From DASXHZ01 sp036488085 (lineage in GTDB: Bacteria > Acidobacteriota > Thermoanaerobaculia > Gp7-AA8), in NCBI GenBank assembly GCA_036488085.1, contig DASXHZ010000056.1, forward strand, positions 1-51,541: a DNA stretch of 51,541 nt, given 5' to 3'. Shown here in pieces: positions 1 to 7,914 of the stretch. The notes below the pieces were generated by a model. That model did not search any database and was not told where the DNA came from. It saw nothing but the letters and a program-made list of their open reading frames with translations. The number at the start of each line of letters is the position of its first letter. Position 1 is the first letter of the stretch. Made by a program: the position numbers and the translations under genes.

Positions 1-272
1 GGTTGCGGGGTTTCGTGGTTGCGGGGTTACGAGGTTGCGGGGTTACGAGGTTGCGGGGTTACGAGGTTGCGGGGTTACGAGGTTGCGGGGTTACGAGGTT
101 ACGAGGTTACGAGGTTACGAGGTTACGAGGTTACGAGGTTACGAGGTTGCGGGGTTACGGGGTTACGAGGTTGCGGGGTTACGAGGTTGCGGGTTACGGG
201 GTTCCGGACCTCGTAACCCAGTAACCTTCGTAACCTCACCTCGTAACCCCGTAACCCAGTAACCCCGTAACC
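1..272. repeat. Foldback array, GGTTACGA-type 8-bp unit
   Basis: From 1 to about 204 the octamers GGTTACGA, GGTTGCGG and GGTTACGG are repeated head to tail. From about 209 to 272 the reverse-complement units (CTCGTAAC, CCCGTAAC) follow, so the two arms can fold back on each other around a short centre near 205. All three forward frames stay open and encode a meaningless RLRGYEVT-like repeat, which is a by-product of a unit length not divisible by three. The array is cut by the window start. 273-405 has no gene; it holds the leader of the next gene. Confidence 0.95.
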
Positions 273-405
273 TTCGTCGTACCCTTCCGCAGACACCACT
301 GTCCTCGCCAGAGGAGGAAGAGCGGGGCTACGAATAAGGTTCTAGAGAGAAAGCATTTGGCCCATCGGTCGCAAGTAAGCGACAGACTCGAAAGGAGACC
401 TAGCA

Positions 406-927
406 GTGAAGCGACTGACTTCTCTTGCTGTTCTAGTAATTTTGATTACGGCGGTTCCGGTGTTCGCGCTCGACGAGAATCGAGACAATCGCGACGGCCG
501 TACCGCGAACATGGATCGCGATCGCCACACGGTGATCGATGACGTCATCCGGATGTCGCAGGCGGGCGTGAGCGATGAATCGATCATCCGGTTCGTCCAC
601 CAGTCCCACGACCGTTACGTCCTCAACGCCGACACGATCATCGCGCTCAACGAGGCGCATGTATCGAAGACGGTCATCGACGCGATGATGGACGGCTCGT
701 ATGACCGTAACGATCGCAACGATCGCCGTGATGGCGACCGCACGGTGACGACGGAGCGGGTGTACGTGCAGCAGCCGGCGCCGTACTACGGCTACGGCTA
801 CTACGATCCGTTCTTCTATCCGTACGATCCGTTCTGGTACGGACCGCGCCTGTCGATCGGCTTCGGTTTCGGCGGCGGATTCTTCCGCGGCGGATTCCAC
901 GGCGGCGGTCACCGCGGGCATCGGTAG
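406..927 (+). CDS. Secreted Gly/Tyr-rich hypothetical protein
   Basis: A 173-residue protein with a clear N-terminal signal peptide (MKR, then a hydrophobic stretch ending near VFA-L at about residue 22), so it should be exported. Residues 23-45 are rich in Asp, Arg and Asn. Residues 46-100 form a compact helical segment (DDVIRMSQAGVSDESIIRF onward) of the kind found in short secreted proteins of unknown function. The C-terminus from about 120 is Tyr/Pro-rich, then Gly/Phe-rich, ending GGHRGHR. I chose the GTG at 406 because AAAGGAG lies at 391-397, eight bases upstream. The Gly-rich tail could be surface exposed or bind metal through its His residues; that is a guess. No enzymatic motif is visible. 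Confidence 0.8.
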   Translation: MKRLTSLAVLVILITAVPVFALDENRDNRDGRTANMDRDRHTVIDDVIRMSQAGVSDESIIRFVHQSHDRYVLNADTIIALNEAHVSKTVIDAMMDGSYDRNDRNDRRDGDRTVTTERVYVQQPAPYYGYGYYDPFFYPYDPFWYGPRLSIGFGFGGGFFRGGFHGGGHRGHR

Positions 928-930
928 TGG

Positions 931-1956
931 CTACGCGTCGATGACGACGCGCGGCACGGTGGCGACGAACTCGGCACCGAGGAGTTTCGCGGGAGTGAAT
1001 GCACCGGGGCGCGTGCTTTCGAGCACGCGCTCCACCGCGTTCAGCGCTGAAACGACCGTGAACGCGTAACCCTCGGGCGTCGTCATGGTCATGGCGCGAG
1101 TCGCCCCGCTCCCGTTCCTCACCTCTCCCCACAAGTACGTTCTCGCATTCGCGCGCATCTTCGCGTCGCGACCTGCGCGGCGGCCGGCGAATTCTTGCAG
1201 CAGCCGGCGGATCGGCTTGAGTCCGGCGATCGGCAGCAGCGGACGCATGAGGCGCATGCGCTTCACGCTCTTCGGATGCGTCGCGATGTAGACGCGGATG
1301 TTCGGAATGCCGGTGGTCCGGTACGCCGTCGCGACGTCGCCCCACGGAATGGTCATCGCGGTGCGCGTGCCGACGGAGAACGGCACCTGGCGTACGTCGT
1401 ACGCCATCGGGACGCGGACGATCTTTCCGTTCTCGCGGATCGCGCCGCCTTCGCCGATCGACTCGAGCATGGTCTTGGTGGTGCCTGGGCTGAGCGCGCT
1501 TCCCTTCACGTAAAACGCGAGGGCGAGGTGCGTGGCGTCGGGCATCCGCTCGGCGAGCATCGCGCCGAGGCAGTCGGTCGGGACGACGTCGAAGCCGACG
1601 CCGGGGAGGAGCGTCACGCCGCGGGCGACCGCCTCGTCGTGGCGCGCGAAGATCGACTCGAACACCGCGATCTCTCCGGTGATGTCGAGGTAGTGCACGC
1701 CCGCTGCGAGACAGGCGTCGACCATCGGCTTGCTGGTCCGGATGAACGGGCCGGCGCAGTGGAGGACGAGCTTTACGTCACTCAGGTTGGGCTCATCGAG
1801 ATCGAACACGCGCGCTTCGCACCCGAGCTCCTGCGCCAGCTTTTCGATCGCTTCACGGCTCCGACCCGCCAGCACCGGATGCTGCCCGCGCCGCATGGCC
1901 TCGCGCGCGATCAACTCGCCCGTGTAGCCGTTCGCGCCGTAGATCAGCCAGGTCAT
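931..1956 (-). CDS. Saccharopine dehydrogenase-like NAD(P) oxidoreductase
   Basis: 341 residues. The N-terminus has a Rossmann nucleotide-binding motif (GANGYTG, residues 7-13) followed by the AGRS segment typical of saccharopine-dehydrogenase-like and trans-acting enoyl reductase proteins. Further on come VLHCAGPF and GVHYLDITGE, where the second strand set and substrate cavity of this family begin, and a GVGFDVVPTDCLG motif. Family members reduce or isomerise varied substrates, including enoyl groups on lipids, so the substrate cannot be named. It is encoded opposite to the gene at 406 with only a few bases between the stops, and is followed on the same strand by the LolA-like gene, which lies upstream. 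The length is typical for the family. Confidence 0.85.
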   Translation of the reverse strand: MTWLIYGANGYTGELIAREAMRRGQHPVLAGRSREAIEKLAQELGCEARVFDLDEPNLSDVKLVLHCAGPFIRTSKPMVDACLAAGVHYLDITGEIAVFESIFARHDEAVARGVTLLPGVGFDVVPTDCLGAMLAERMPDATHLALAFYVKGSALSPGTTKTMLESIGEGGAIRENGKIVRVPMAYDVRQVPFSVGTRTAMTIPWGDVATAYRTTGIPNIRVYIATHPKSVKRMRLMRPLLPIAGLKPIRRLLQEFAGRRAGRDAKMRANARTYLWGEVRNGSGATRAMTMTTPEGYAFTVVSALNAVERVLESTRPGAFTPAKLLGAEFVATVPRVVIDA

Positions 1957-1975
1957 GGCGGCACTTTACGCCGCT

Positions 1976-2608
1976 TCACTTCACTTCGATCGTGCTGAGG
2001 GTGGTGTCGCCGGTGTGCATGCCCTGCGCGGAGCCCTCTTCGTGGAACGCGAAGAGGAGGCCGCCGGCCGGGCGGAAGTCGTGGTACTCGGTGACGAACT
2101 TCATCCCTTGCATCTCGCTGCCGGAGCGGATGATGTATCCGGTCTTCGGATCGATCTCCGCCGTGACGCTCATCGTCGCCGAGATCGGGATCTCGATGAC
2201 GCGGAGGCCGTTCGTGGTGCCGAGGTCTTTGAGCTCGGAGCGGTGCTCGATGAGCATCGCCGGAATCGCGAGACGCGCCCACTGCAGGACCATGGCGTCG
2301 TAACCCATACCGGTGACCGGTTTGTCGTTGTGCATCCCCTTGTCGCCGTCGAGGTCGCGAACCTCGTGGTTCTTCGCGTACTGAATGTCGACGCGGAGCT
2401 TCTTCCCGCGCTGCCAGTCACGGATCGTCTTCCCCTCCCCGCTCATCGACGAAGCGACGGTGCCGGTCTGGTGAATCGACGTGACCTTCTTCCACGCCGC
2501 CTCCCCGCCATACGTCTTGATCGTCTTCGCGACGACGGCGTCAAAGTCGGATGCGGCGAAGGCGGAAGCGGCGGTGAGCAGCAAAGCGGCGAGAAAAGCT
2601 TTTCGCAT
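1976..2608 (-). CDS. Periplasmic LolA/LppX-like protein
   Basis: 210 residues with a signal peptide (MRKAFLAALLLTAASAFA, cleavage probably before AS at about residue 19). The mature part starts with DFDAVVAKTIKTYGG, the usual opening of outer-membrane lipoprotein-sorting-like proteins in which a half-barrel holds a lipid. KGMHNDKPVTGM and the later FVTEYHDFRPAGGLLFAF segment fit that fold (family knowledge). It probably binds a hydrophobic ligand in the periplasm, but no partner gene (LolC/D/E) is present. It lies 19 bases upstream of the oxidoreductase gene on the same strand and may be cotranscribed with it. Confidence 0.7.
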   Translation of the reverse strand: MRKAFLAALLLTAASAFAASDFDAVVAKTIKTYGGEAAWKKVTSIHQTGTVASSMSGEGKTIRDWQRGKKLRVDIQYAKNHEVRDLDGDKGMHNDKPVTGMGYDAMVLQWARLAIPAMLIEHRSELKDLGTTNGLRVIEIPISATMSVTAEIDPKTGYIIRSGSEMQGMKFVTEYHDFRPAGGLLFAFHEEGSAQGMHTGDTTLSTIEVK

Positions 2609-2666
2609 CCGGTGATTCTATGCCCTGGGAATTGACGCCTGCTTGCGCATCGTATAAACGACACAG

Positions 2667-4340
2667 ATGACGACCGAAGCACCACCGCGCAACCTCGACT
2701 TCGTCCGGGAGATTGTCGAGGAGGACCTGCGGACGGGGCGGCAGAAGAGCGTGATCACGCGGTTTCCGCCGGAGCCGAATGGGTATCTGCACATCGGGCA
2801 CGCCAAGTCGATCTGCCTGAACTTCGGCGTCGCCGCGGAGTACGGCGGCCGATGCAACCTCCGCTACGACGACACGAATCCGACGAAGGAGGAGGTCGAG
2901 TACGTCGAGGCAATCGAGTGCGACGTTCACTGGCTCGGGTTCGACTGGGGATCGCACCTCTATCACGCGTCCGACTACTTCCAGCAGCTCTACGACTGGG
3001 CCGAGGATCTGGTGCGCGATGGGAAGGCGTACGTCGACAGCTCGACGGCGGACGAGATTCGCGCCATGCGCGGCACGCTGACGGAGGCGGGCACGAATTC
3101 GCCGCATCGCGACCGGACGGTGGCGGAGAACCTCGACCTGTTTCGCCGCATGCGCGCGGGCGAGTTCGACGATGGGACGCAGGTGCTGCGCGCGAAGATC
3201 GACATGCAGTCGCCGAACATCAACATGCGCGATCCGGTGCTGTACCGGATCCGGCATCAGGGGCACCATCGCACCGGCAACACGTGGCCGATCTATCCGA
3301 TGTACGACTACGCGCATCCGCTGTCGGATGCGATCGAGCACGTCACGCACTCGCTCTGCACGCTGGAGTACGAGGATCACCGGCCGCTGTACGACTGGCT
3401 GGTCGAGAACGTCCGTGTGCCGTCGCGTCCGCGGCAGTACGAGTTCGCGCGGCTGAACCTCAACTACACGGTGATGTCGAAGCGCAAGCTGCTGCGGCTC
3501 GTGGAGGAGAAGCACGTCGGCGGGTGGGACGACCCGCGGATGCCGACGATCGCCGGCCTGCGGCGCCGCGGCTACACGCCGGCGTCGATCCGCAACTTCG
3601 CGGAGCGGGTCGGCGTGGCGAAACGGGAGAACGTGATCGACGTCGGGCTGCTGGAGTTCTGCGTCCGCGAGGATCTGAACAAGACGGCGCCGCGCGTGAT
3701 GGGTGTACTGAATCCGCTGCGCGTGGTGATCGAGAACTATCAATCCGACGGCGAGTGGTTCGAGACGCCGAACAACCCGGAGGATCCGTCGATGGGGACG
3801 CGGAAGGTACCGTTCTCCGGCGTCGTCTACATCGAGCGCGATGACTTCATGGAGGAGCCGCCGAAGAAGTTCTTCCGCCTGGCTCCCGGCCGGGAAGTGC
3901 GGCTGCGTTCCGCGTACTTCATCACCTGCACCGGCGTCGTGAAGGACGAGCGCGGCGAGATCGTGGAGCTGCGCGCCACGTACGATCCGGCAACGCGCGG
4001 GGGCGATGCACCCGACGGGCGGCGTCCCAAGGCGACGCTGCATTGGGTCTCCGCGGCCCACGCGATCGACTGCGAGGTGCGAATGTACGACCGCCTGTTC
4101 AACGTCGAGGACCCCGAGGCGAGCGGCGACTTTCTCCTGAACCTGAATCCGCGGTCGCTCGAGACGATCGCGCATGCGAAGCTGGAACCTTCCATCGTTG
4201 GCGCGGCCCCAGGCTCGCGCCACCAGTTCGAACGCCTCGGCTACTTCTGCGTCGACCCCGACACATCCGCGGAGAAGGCCGTCTTCAACCGCACGGTGAC
4301 GTTGAAGGACACGTGGGCGAAGGTGGCGGCGAAGGAGTAG
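2667..4340 (+). CDS. glnS: Glutaminyl-tRNA synthetase
   Basis: 557 residues, the normal length for bacterial GlnRS. It charges tRNA-Gln with glutamine in the cytosol. The class I signature HIGH is at residues 42-45 inside RFPPEPNGYLHIGHAKS, and the KMSKS-equivalent VMSKR is at 269-273. The DDTNPTKEE motif, conserved in GlnRS and eukaryotic-type GluRS, follows the HIGH box. The C-terminal half has the beta-barrel anticodon-binding region (SGVVYIERDDFMEE onward). A dedicated GlnRS suggests the organism does not depend on the GatCAB amidotransferase route for Gln-tRNA, although GatCAB could still serve Asn-tRNA. It is divergent from the LolA-like gene, with 58 bases between starts. Confidence 0.97.
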   Translation: MTTEAPPRNLDFVREIVEEDLRTGRQKSVITRFPPEPNGYLHIGHAKSICLNFGVAAEYGGRCNLRYDDTNPTKEEVEYVEAIECDVHWLGFDWGSHLYHASDYFQQLYDWAEDLVRDGKAYVDSSTADEIRAMRGTLTEAGTNSPHRDRTVAENLDLFRRMRAGEFDDGTQVLRAKIDMQSPNINMRDPVLYRIRHQGHHRTGNTWPIYPMYDYAHPLSDAIEHVTHSLCTLEYEDHRPLYDWLVENVRVPSRPRQYEFARLNLNYTVMSKRKLLRLVEEKHVGGWDDPRMPTIAGLRRRGYTPASIRNFAERVGVAKRENVIDVGLLEFCVREDLNKTAPRVMGVLNPLRVVIENYQSDGEWFETPNNPEDPSMGTRKVPFSGVVYIERDDFMEEPPKKFFRLAPGREVRLRSAYFITCTGVVKDERGEIVELRATYDPATRGGDAPDGRRPKATLHWVSAAHAIDCEVRMYDRLFNVEDPEASGDFLLNLNPRSLETIAHAKLEPSIVGAAPGSRHQFERLGYFCVDPDTSAEKAVFNRTVTLKDTWAKVAAKE

Positions 4341-4421
4341 CGCCTCTGTGTACCTGTGCCTCGTGCACTGTTTTAATGTTACGATTTTCGCGACACTAAT
4401 TCGCGAGGTATTGTCGTAGCG

Positions 4422-4685
4422 ATGGCGGTTTGCTGGCGTTGTCCGGTTTGTCACGAAGTGAGCTGTGAGACAGATGTGAACGCGGCGGGGCTGCCGCTCG
4501 CGTGCGACCACTGCGAACGCCCGATCCTTCCTGACGAAGCGCTCTGCGCGATCTGCGACGCGCCGAATCCGTGGGCTCGAAAAGACTCGCTGCACTACAT
4601 CTGCAGGGAATGCGGCGAGACGCAAACGTTTCATGGCGTCATGCGTTATCCGTTACCCGTTATCCGACCCACGCCCCTCGGATAA
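4422..4685 (+). CDS. Small zinc-ribbon protein
   Basis: 87 residues with regularly spaced cysteines: CWRCPVC near the start, then CDHC, CAIC and CREC, so two treble-clef or ribbon-like zinc sites are likely. The last 14 or so residues (RYPLPVIRPTPLG) are encoded by the left arm of the GGATAAC repeat array at 4644-4722, so the native C-terminus may once have been shorter. No catalytic residues are visible. Zinc ribbons of this size often mediate nucleic acid or protein contacts, but the role here is unknown. Confidence 0.6.
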   Translation: MAVCWRCPVCHEVSCETDVNAAGLPLACDHCERPILPDEALCAICDAPNPWARKDSLHYICRECGETQTFHGVMRYPLPVIRPTPLG

Positions 4686-4722
4686 CGGATAACGGATAAC
4701 GGATAACGGATAACGGATCACG
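4644..4722. repeat. Foldback array, GGATAAC 7-bp unit
   Basis: The left arm 4644-4667 reads CGTTATCC-type units and the right arm 4679-4722 carries five GGATAAC units, with a centre at about 4668-4678. The left arm is inside the zinc-ribbon reading frame and the stop codon is in the right arm. The same unit is used in the short array at 28747. Confidence 0.9.
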
Positions 4723-4758
4723 GCTTCCACCGGTCACTTCCTTGCATTAGTCCACATC

Positions 4759-5229
4759 GTGGACGAAGAACTCCCGCGGGATCTCGAGGCGTTGCGGCGC
4801 TTTGCGTTTCTGATGGATGAGGCGGTGCCGATTCCGGGGACGGGGCGGCGCGTCGGTGTGGATGCGGCGCTGGGACTGATCCCCGGTGTCGGCCCTGCGG
4901 TCGGAGGCCTGCTCTCGGCCTGGATCGTCATCGGAGCGCTGCGCCATCGGGTGCCGGCGCTGAAGGTCGGCCGGATGCTGTTCAACATCATTCTCGATGT
5001 GACGATCGGGGCCATCCCCCTCCTCGGCGACGTCTTCGATTGGCTGTGGGAAGAGAATGTGATGAACCTCGGGATTCTCGTGCAGCACCGCGACCGGAGC
5101 CGTCCGCCGCGGTCGGCCGGCCAGATCGTCGGTAGCGCCTCGCTGATTCTTGCGATCATTCTGCTGTTCGCGATCGGCGCCGCCGCCGGCGTCATCGTGT
5201 TGATCTTCTGGCTGATACGGAATCGCTAG
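4759..5229 (+). CDS. DUF4112 membrane protein
   Basis: 156 residues matching the DUF4112 pattern: FLMDEAVPIPGTGRRVG, then GLIPGVGPAVGG, then a hydrophobic segment, and IPLLGDVFDWLWEEN. A C-terminal transmembrane helix (about residues 122-153, IVGSASLILAIILLFAIGAA onward) anchors it. Function is unknown across the family. The GTG at 4759 gives the family's usual start. The stop codon TAG overlaps the GTG start of the phospholipase-D family gene by one base, so the two are probably translated together, which suggests a membrane-lipid connection. Confidence 0.85.
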   Translation: MDEELPRDLEALRRFAFLMDEAVPIPGTGRRVGVDAALGLIPGVGPAVGGLLSAWIVIGALRHRVPALKVGRMLFNIILDVTIGAIPLLGDVFDWLWEENVMNLGILVQHRDRSRPPRSAGQIVGSASLILAIILLFAIGAAAGVIVLIFWLIRNR

Positions 5230-6482
5230 TGCTCTTCCGACGAAACAAGCCGCGTTACCCGCGCCGCGCCGCGCTGCCGATCGTCCGGCGGCGGTCGCCG
5301 ATCCGCTATCACATGCGGCATCAGTTCGGCGTCAGCGAAGTGGCGTTCCTGCAGACGATGCACGCGCTCACCGGCGCGCCGCTGTCCGAGGGGAACCGGG
5401 TCGACATCCTGTGCAACGGCGTCCAGTTCTTTCCGTCGATGCTCGCGGCCATCAAGAGCGCGAAGAAGACGATCAACCTCGAGTTCTACATCTACTGGGA
5501 CGGCGATATCGGACGGACATTCGCCGAGGCGCTGGCGGAACGGGCGAGGGCGGGCGTGCAGGTGAAGGTGATCCTCGACTCGGTCGGTTCGGCGACGATG
5601 AGCCGGCAGCTCACGGACTTCCTCACGCGCAACGGCGTGGACGTCGAGTGGTACCACCCGTTGCGCTGGTACACGCTCTCGCGTTTCAACCACCGGACGC
5701 ACCGCAAGCTGCTGATCGTCGACGGGCGCGTGGGGTTCTCGGGCGGCGTCGGGATCGCCGACAACTGGCTCGGCGACGCCGACTCGGCCGATCACTGGCG
5801 GGATACGGTGGCGCGCGTGGAAGGGCCGGTCGTCACGCAGATGCAGTTCGCGTTCATGGACAACTGGGTGAAGTCGCGCGGCGAGCTGCTGACGGGCCTC
5901 GACTATTTCCCGGAGGTCGAGCGGGCGGGCAATCAGGTGACGCAGGTGATCAAGTCGTCGCCGTCGGAGGGGAGCTCGACGGTGAAGCTGCTGTACATCA
6001 TCTCGATCGTCAGCGCGACGAAGTCGATCTTCATCTCGAACGCCTACTTCGTCCCCGACCGCGACACGATCCGCGCTTTGGAAGGGGCGGTGCGGCGCGG
6101 CGTCGACGTCCGCGTGATCGTCCCCGGCGAGCAGACGGACGTCCCGGTGGTACGACAGGCGAGCCGCATCCATTACGAGAGGCTGCTACGCCGCGGGATC
6201 CGTATCTTCGAGTATCAGCCGACGATGATGCACGCGAAGACGATGGTCGTCGATGGCATGTGGTCGACGGTCGGGTCATCGAATTTCGACGACCGCAGTT
6301 TCCGGCTGAACGACGAAGTGAACGTGAACGTCTACGACAAGGGAACGGCGCAGCGAATGGAAGAGATCTTCTTCGAGGACCTCGCCCGTTCCCGCGAGAT
6401 CACGCTCCGCAAGTGGTTCAAACGCGGCGTATTCGCGAAGGTGAAGGAGCGGATCGCGAATGTGTTGCGGCCACAGTTGTGA
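5229..6482 (+). CDS. Cardiolipin synthase, phospholipase D family
   Basis: 417 residues with two HKD catalytic motifs: H158-x-K160-x4-D165 (HRKLLIVD) followed by GRVGFSGG, and H335-x-K337-x4-D342 (HAKTMVVD) followed by GSSNFDDRS. These are the paired active-site halves of bacterial cardiolipin synthases, which condense two phosphatidylglycerols or transfer phosphatidyl groups at the inner membrane. There are no N-terminal transmembrane helices, so it resembles the ClsB type more than ClsA. The GTG start shares a base with the preceding TAG. It ends facing gnd, with one base between the stop codons. Confidence 0.92.
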   Translation: MLFRRNKPRYPRRAALPIVRRRSPIRYHMRHQFGVSEVAFLQTMHALTGAPLSEGNRVDILCNGVQFFPSMLAAIKSAKKTINLEFYIYWDGDIGRTFAEALAERARAGVQVKVILDSVGSATMSRQLTDFLTRNGVDVEWYHPLRWYTLSRFNHRTHRKLLIVDGRVGFSGGVGIADNWLGDADSADHWRDTVARVEGPVVTQMQFAFMDNWVKSRGELLTGLDYFPEVERAGNQVTQVIKSSPSEGSSTVKLLYIISIVSATKSIFISNAYFVPDRDTIRALEGAVRRGVDVRVIVPGEQTDVPVVRQASRIHYERLLRRGIRIFEYQPTMMHAKTMVVDGMWSTVGSSNFDDRSFRLNDEVNVNVYDKGTAQRMEEIFFEDLARSREITLRKWFKRGVFAKVKERIANVLRPQL

Positions 6483-6483
6483 A

Positions 6484-7914
6484 TCACATATGCACCCAAT
6501 CGGTGTGCACGAACGGGGCGTCCGGGCCTTTGTCGTTGCGTTGGTAGGTGTGGGCTCCGAAGTAGTCGCGTTGGGCTTGCGTCAGGTTCTGCGGGAGCTC
6601 GGTGCTGCGGTAGGCGTCGAAGTAGGCGAGCGACGACGACATGGCGGGAACCGGGATGCCCATCGATGCAGCGTATGCGACGACGCGCCGCCACGGATGC
6701 TGCGCTGCCTCGATGACCGGCGTGAACTCGGAATCCAGCAGGAGGTTCGGGAGATCGGGACGCTTTTCGTAGGCGCGCATGATCGAGTCGAGGAACTTCG
6801 CGCGGATGATGCAGCCCGCCTTCCAGATGCGAGCCATCTCACGCATGTCGATGTTCCAGTTCCACTCGCGCGAGCCAGCCTGGATCAGCGCCATTCCCTG
6901 AGCGTACGAGCAGATTTTCGAGGCGTACAGCGCCTCGTGGACGCCCTTCACGAACTGCTCTTTCTCTGGAACGCCCGGGACGCTGACGCTTTCGCCTTTC
7001 AGCGCCTTCGCCGCGGTCAGGCGCTCCTCTTTCATCGATGAGAGCACGCGCGCGTCGATGGCGGCGGCGATGGTCGGGATCGGAACGGCGAGGTCGAGAG
7101 CGACCTGCGCGGTCCACTTGCCGGTGCCTTTCTGTCCCGCCTTGTCGAGCACTTTGTCGACCAGCGGCGCGCCGCTCTCGGGGTCTTTGACGCGGAAGAT
7201 CTTCGCGGTGATCTCGATCAGGAACGACTCGAGCGGGCCGCGGTTCCATTCGTCGAAGATGTCCGCCAGCTCGCCCGCGCTCGCCCCGAGGCCTTTGCGC
7301 AGCACCTCGTACGCCTCGGCGATGAGCTGCATGTCGCCGTACTCGATGCCGTTGTGCACCATCTTCACGAAGTGGCCGGCGCCGTCGGTGCCGACGTGCG
7401 TGACGCACGGGCCTGAGTCGCTCTTTGCGGCGATCGCCTCGAAGACCGGCTGAATCGCTTTCCACGACTCGGCGGAGCCGCCCGGCATGAGCGAGGGGCC
7501 GAAACGTGCCCCCTCTTCCCCGCCGGAGACGCCGCTGCCGACGAAGTGGATGCCCTTCGACTCGACGCGCTTGGTCCGCTCCTGCGTGTCCTTGAACCAG
7601 GAGTTGCCGCCGTCGATGACGATGTCGCCCGGCTCGAGGAGCGGCGCGAGCTTGTCGAGGGTCATGTCCACCGGCGCGCCCGCCTTGATCATCATCATGA
7701 TGCGGCGCGGGCGCTCCAGCGCGGCGACGAAGTCCTGGAGCGTCTTCGTGCCGGTGAACTTCTTGCCTTCGTTCTCTTTGATGAACGAGTCGACACGCTC
7801 CGGCTCGAAGTTCCAGACCGCGACGCTGAAGCCGTGTTCTTCGATGTTGAGGGCGAGGTTCGAGCCCATGACTGCGAGCCCGATCATTCCGAACTGCGAT
7901 TTCGGCATTGTCAT
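6484..7914 (-). CDS. gnd: 6-phosphogluconate dehydrogenase, decarboxylating
   Basis: 476 residues, the long (dimeric, E. coli-type) form. It oxidises 6-phosphogluconate to ribulose 5-phosphate, releasing CO2 and NADPH. Visible motifs are the Rossmann GLAVMGSNLALN near residue 12, GGNSWFKDT, GVSGGEEGARFGPSLMPGG and HFVKMVHNGIEYGDMQ, which carries the catalytic Lys. Its ATG overlaps the TAA stop of the tal-pgi gene by one base, so the two oxidative and non-oxidative pentose-phosphate genes form one translationally coupled unit. Confidence 0.97.
   Translation of the reverse strand: MTMPKSQFGMIGLAVMGSNLALNIEEHGFSVAVWNFEPERVDSFIKENEGKKFTGTKTLQDFVAALERPRRIMMMIKAGAPVDMTLDKLAPLLEPGDIVIDGGNSWFKDTQERTKRVESKGIHFVGSGVSGGEEGARFGPSLMPGGSAESWKAIQPVFEAIAAKSDSGPCVTHVGTDGAGHFVKMVHNGIEYGDMQLIAEAYEVLRKGLGASAGELADIFDEWNRGPLESFLIEITAKIFRVKDPESGAPLVDKVLDKAGQKGTGKWTAQVALDLAVPIPTIAAAIDARVLSSMKEERLTAAKALKGESVSVPGVPEKEQFVKGVHEALYASKICSYAQGMALIQAGSREWNWNIDMREMARIWKAGCIIRAKFLDSIMRAYEKRPDLPNLLLDSEFTPVIEAAQHPWRRVVAYAASMGIPVPAMSSSLAYFDAYRSTELPQNLTQAQRDYFGAHTYQRNDKGPDAPFVHTDWVHM

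Noticed and set aside
3..262. Three overlapping frames encoding RLRGYEVT-type repeats
   Set aside because: They follow from an 8-bp DNA unit with no stop codons in any frame; no start signals and no protein-like composition.
1..272. CRISPR array
   Set aside because: Units are only 8 bp with no spacers, and the reverse-complement arm follows; no cas genes anywhere in the window.
2541..4634. 697-codon open frame opposite glnS
   Set aside because: Antisense shadow of glnS with His/Arg-rich composition.
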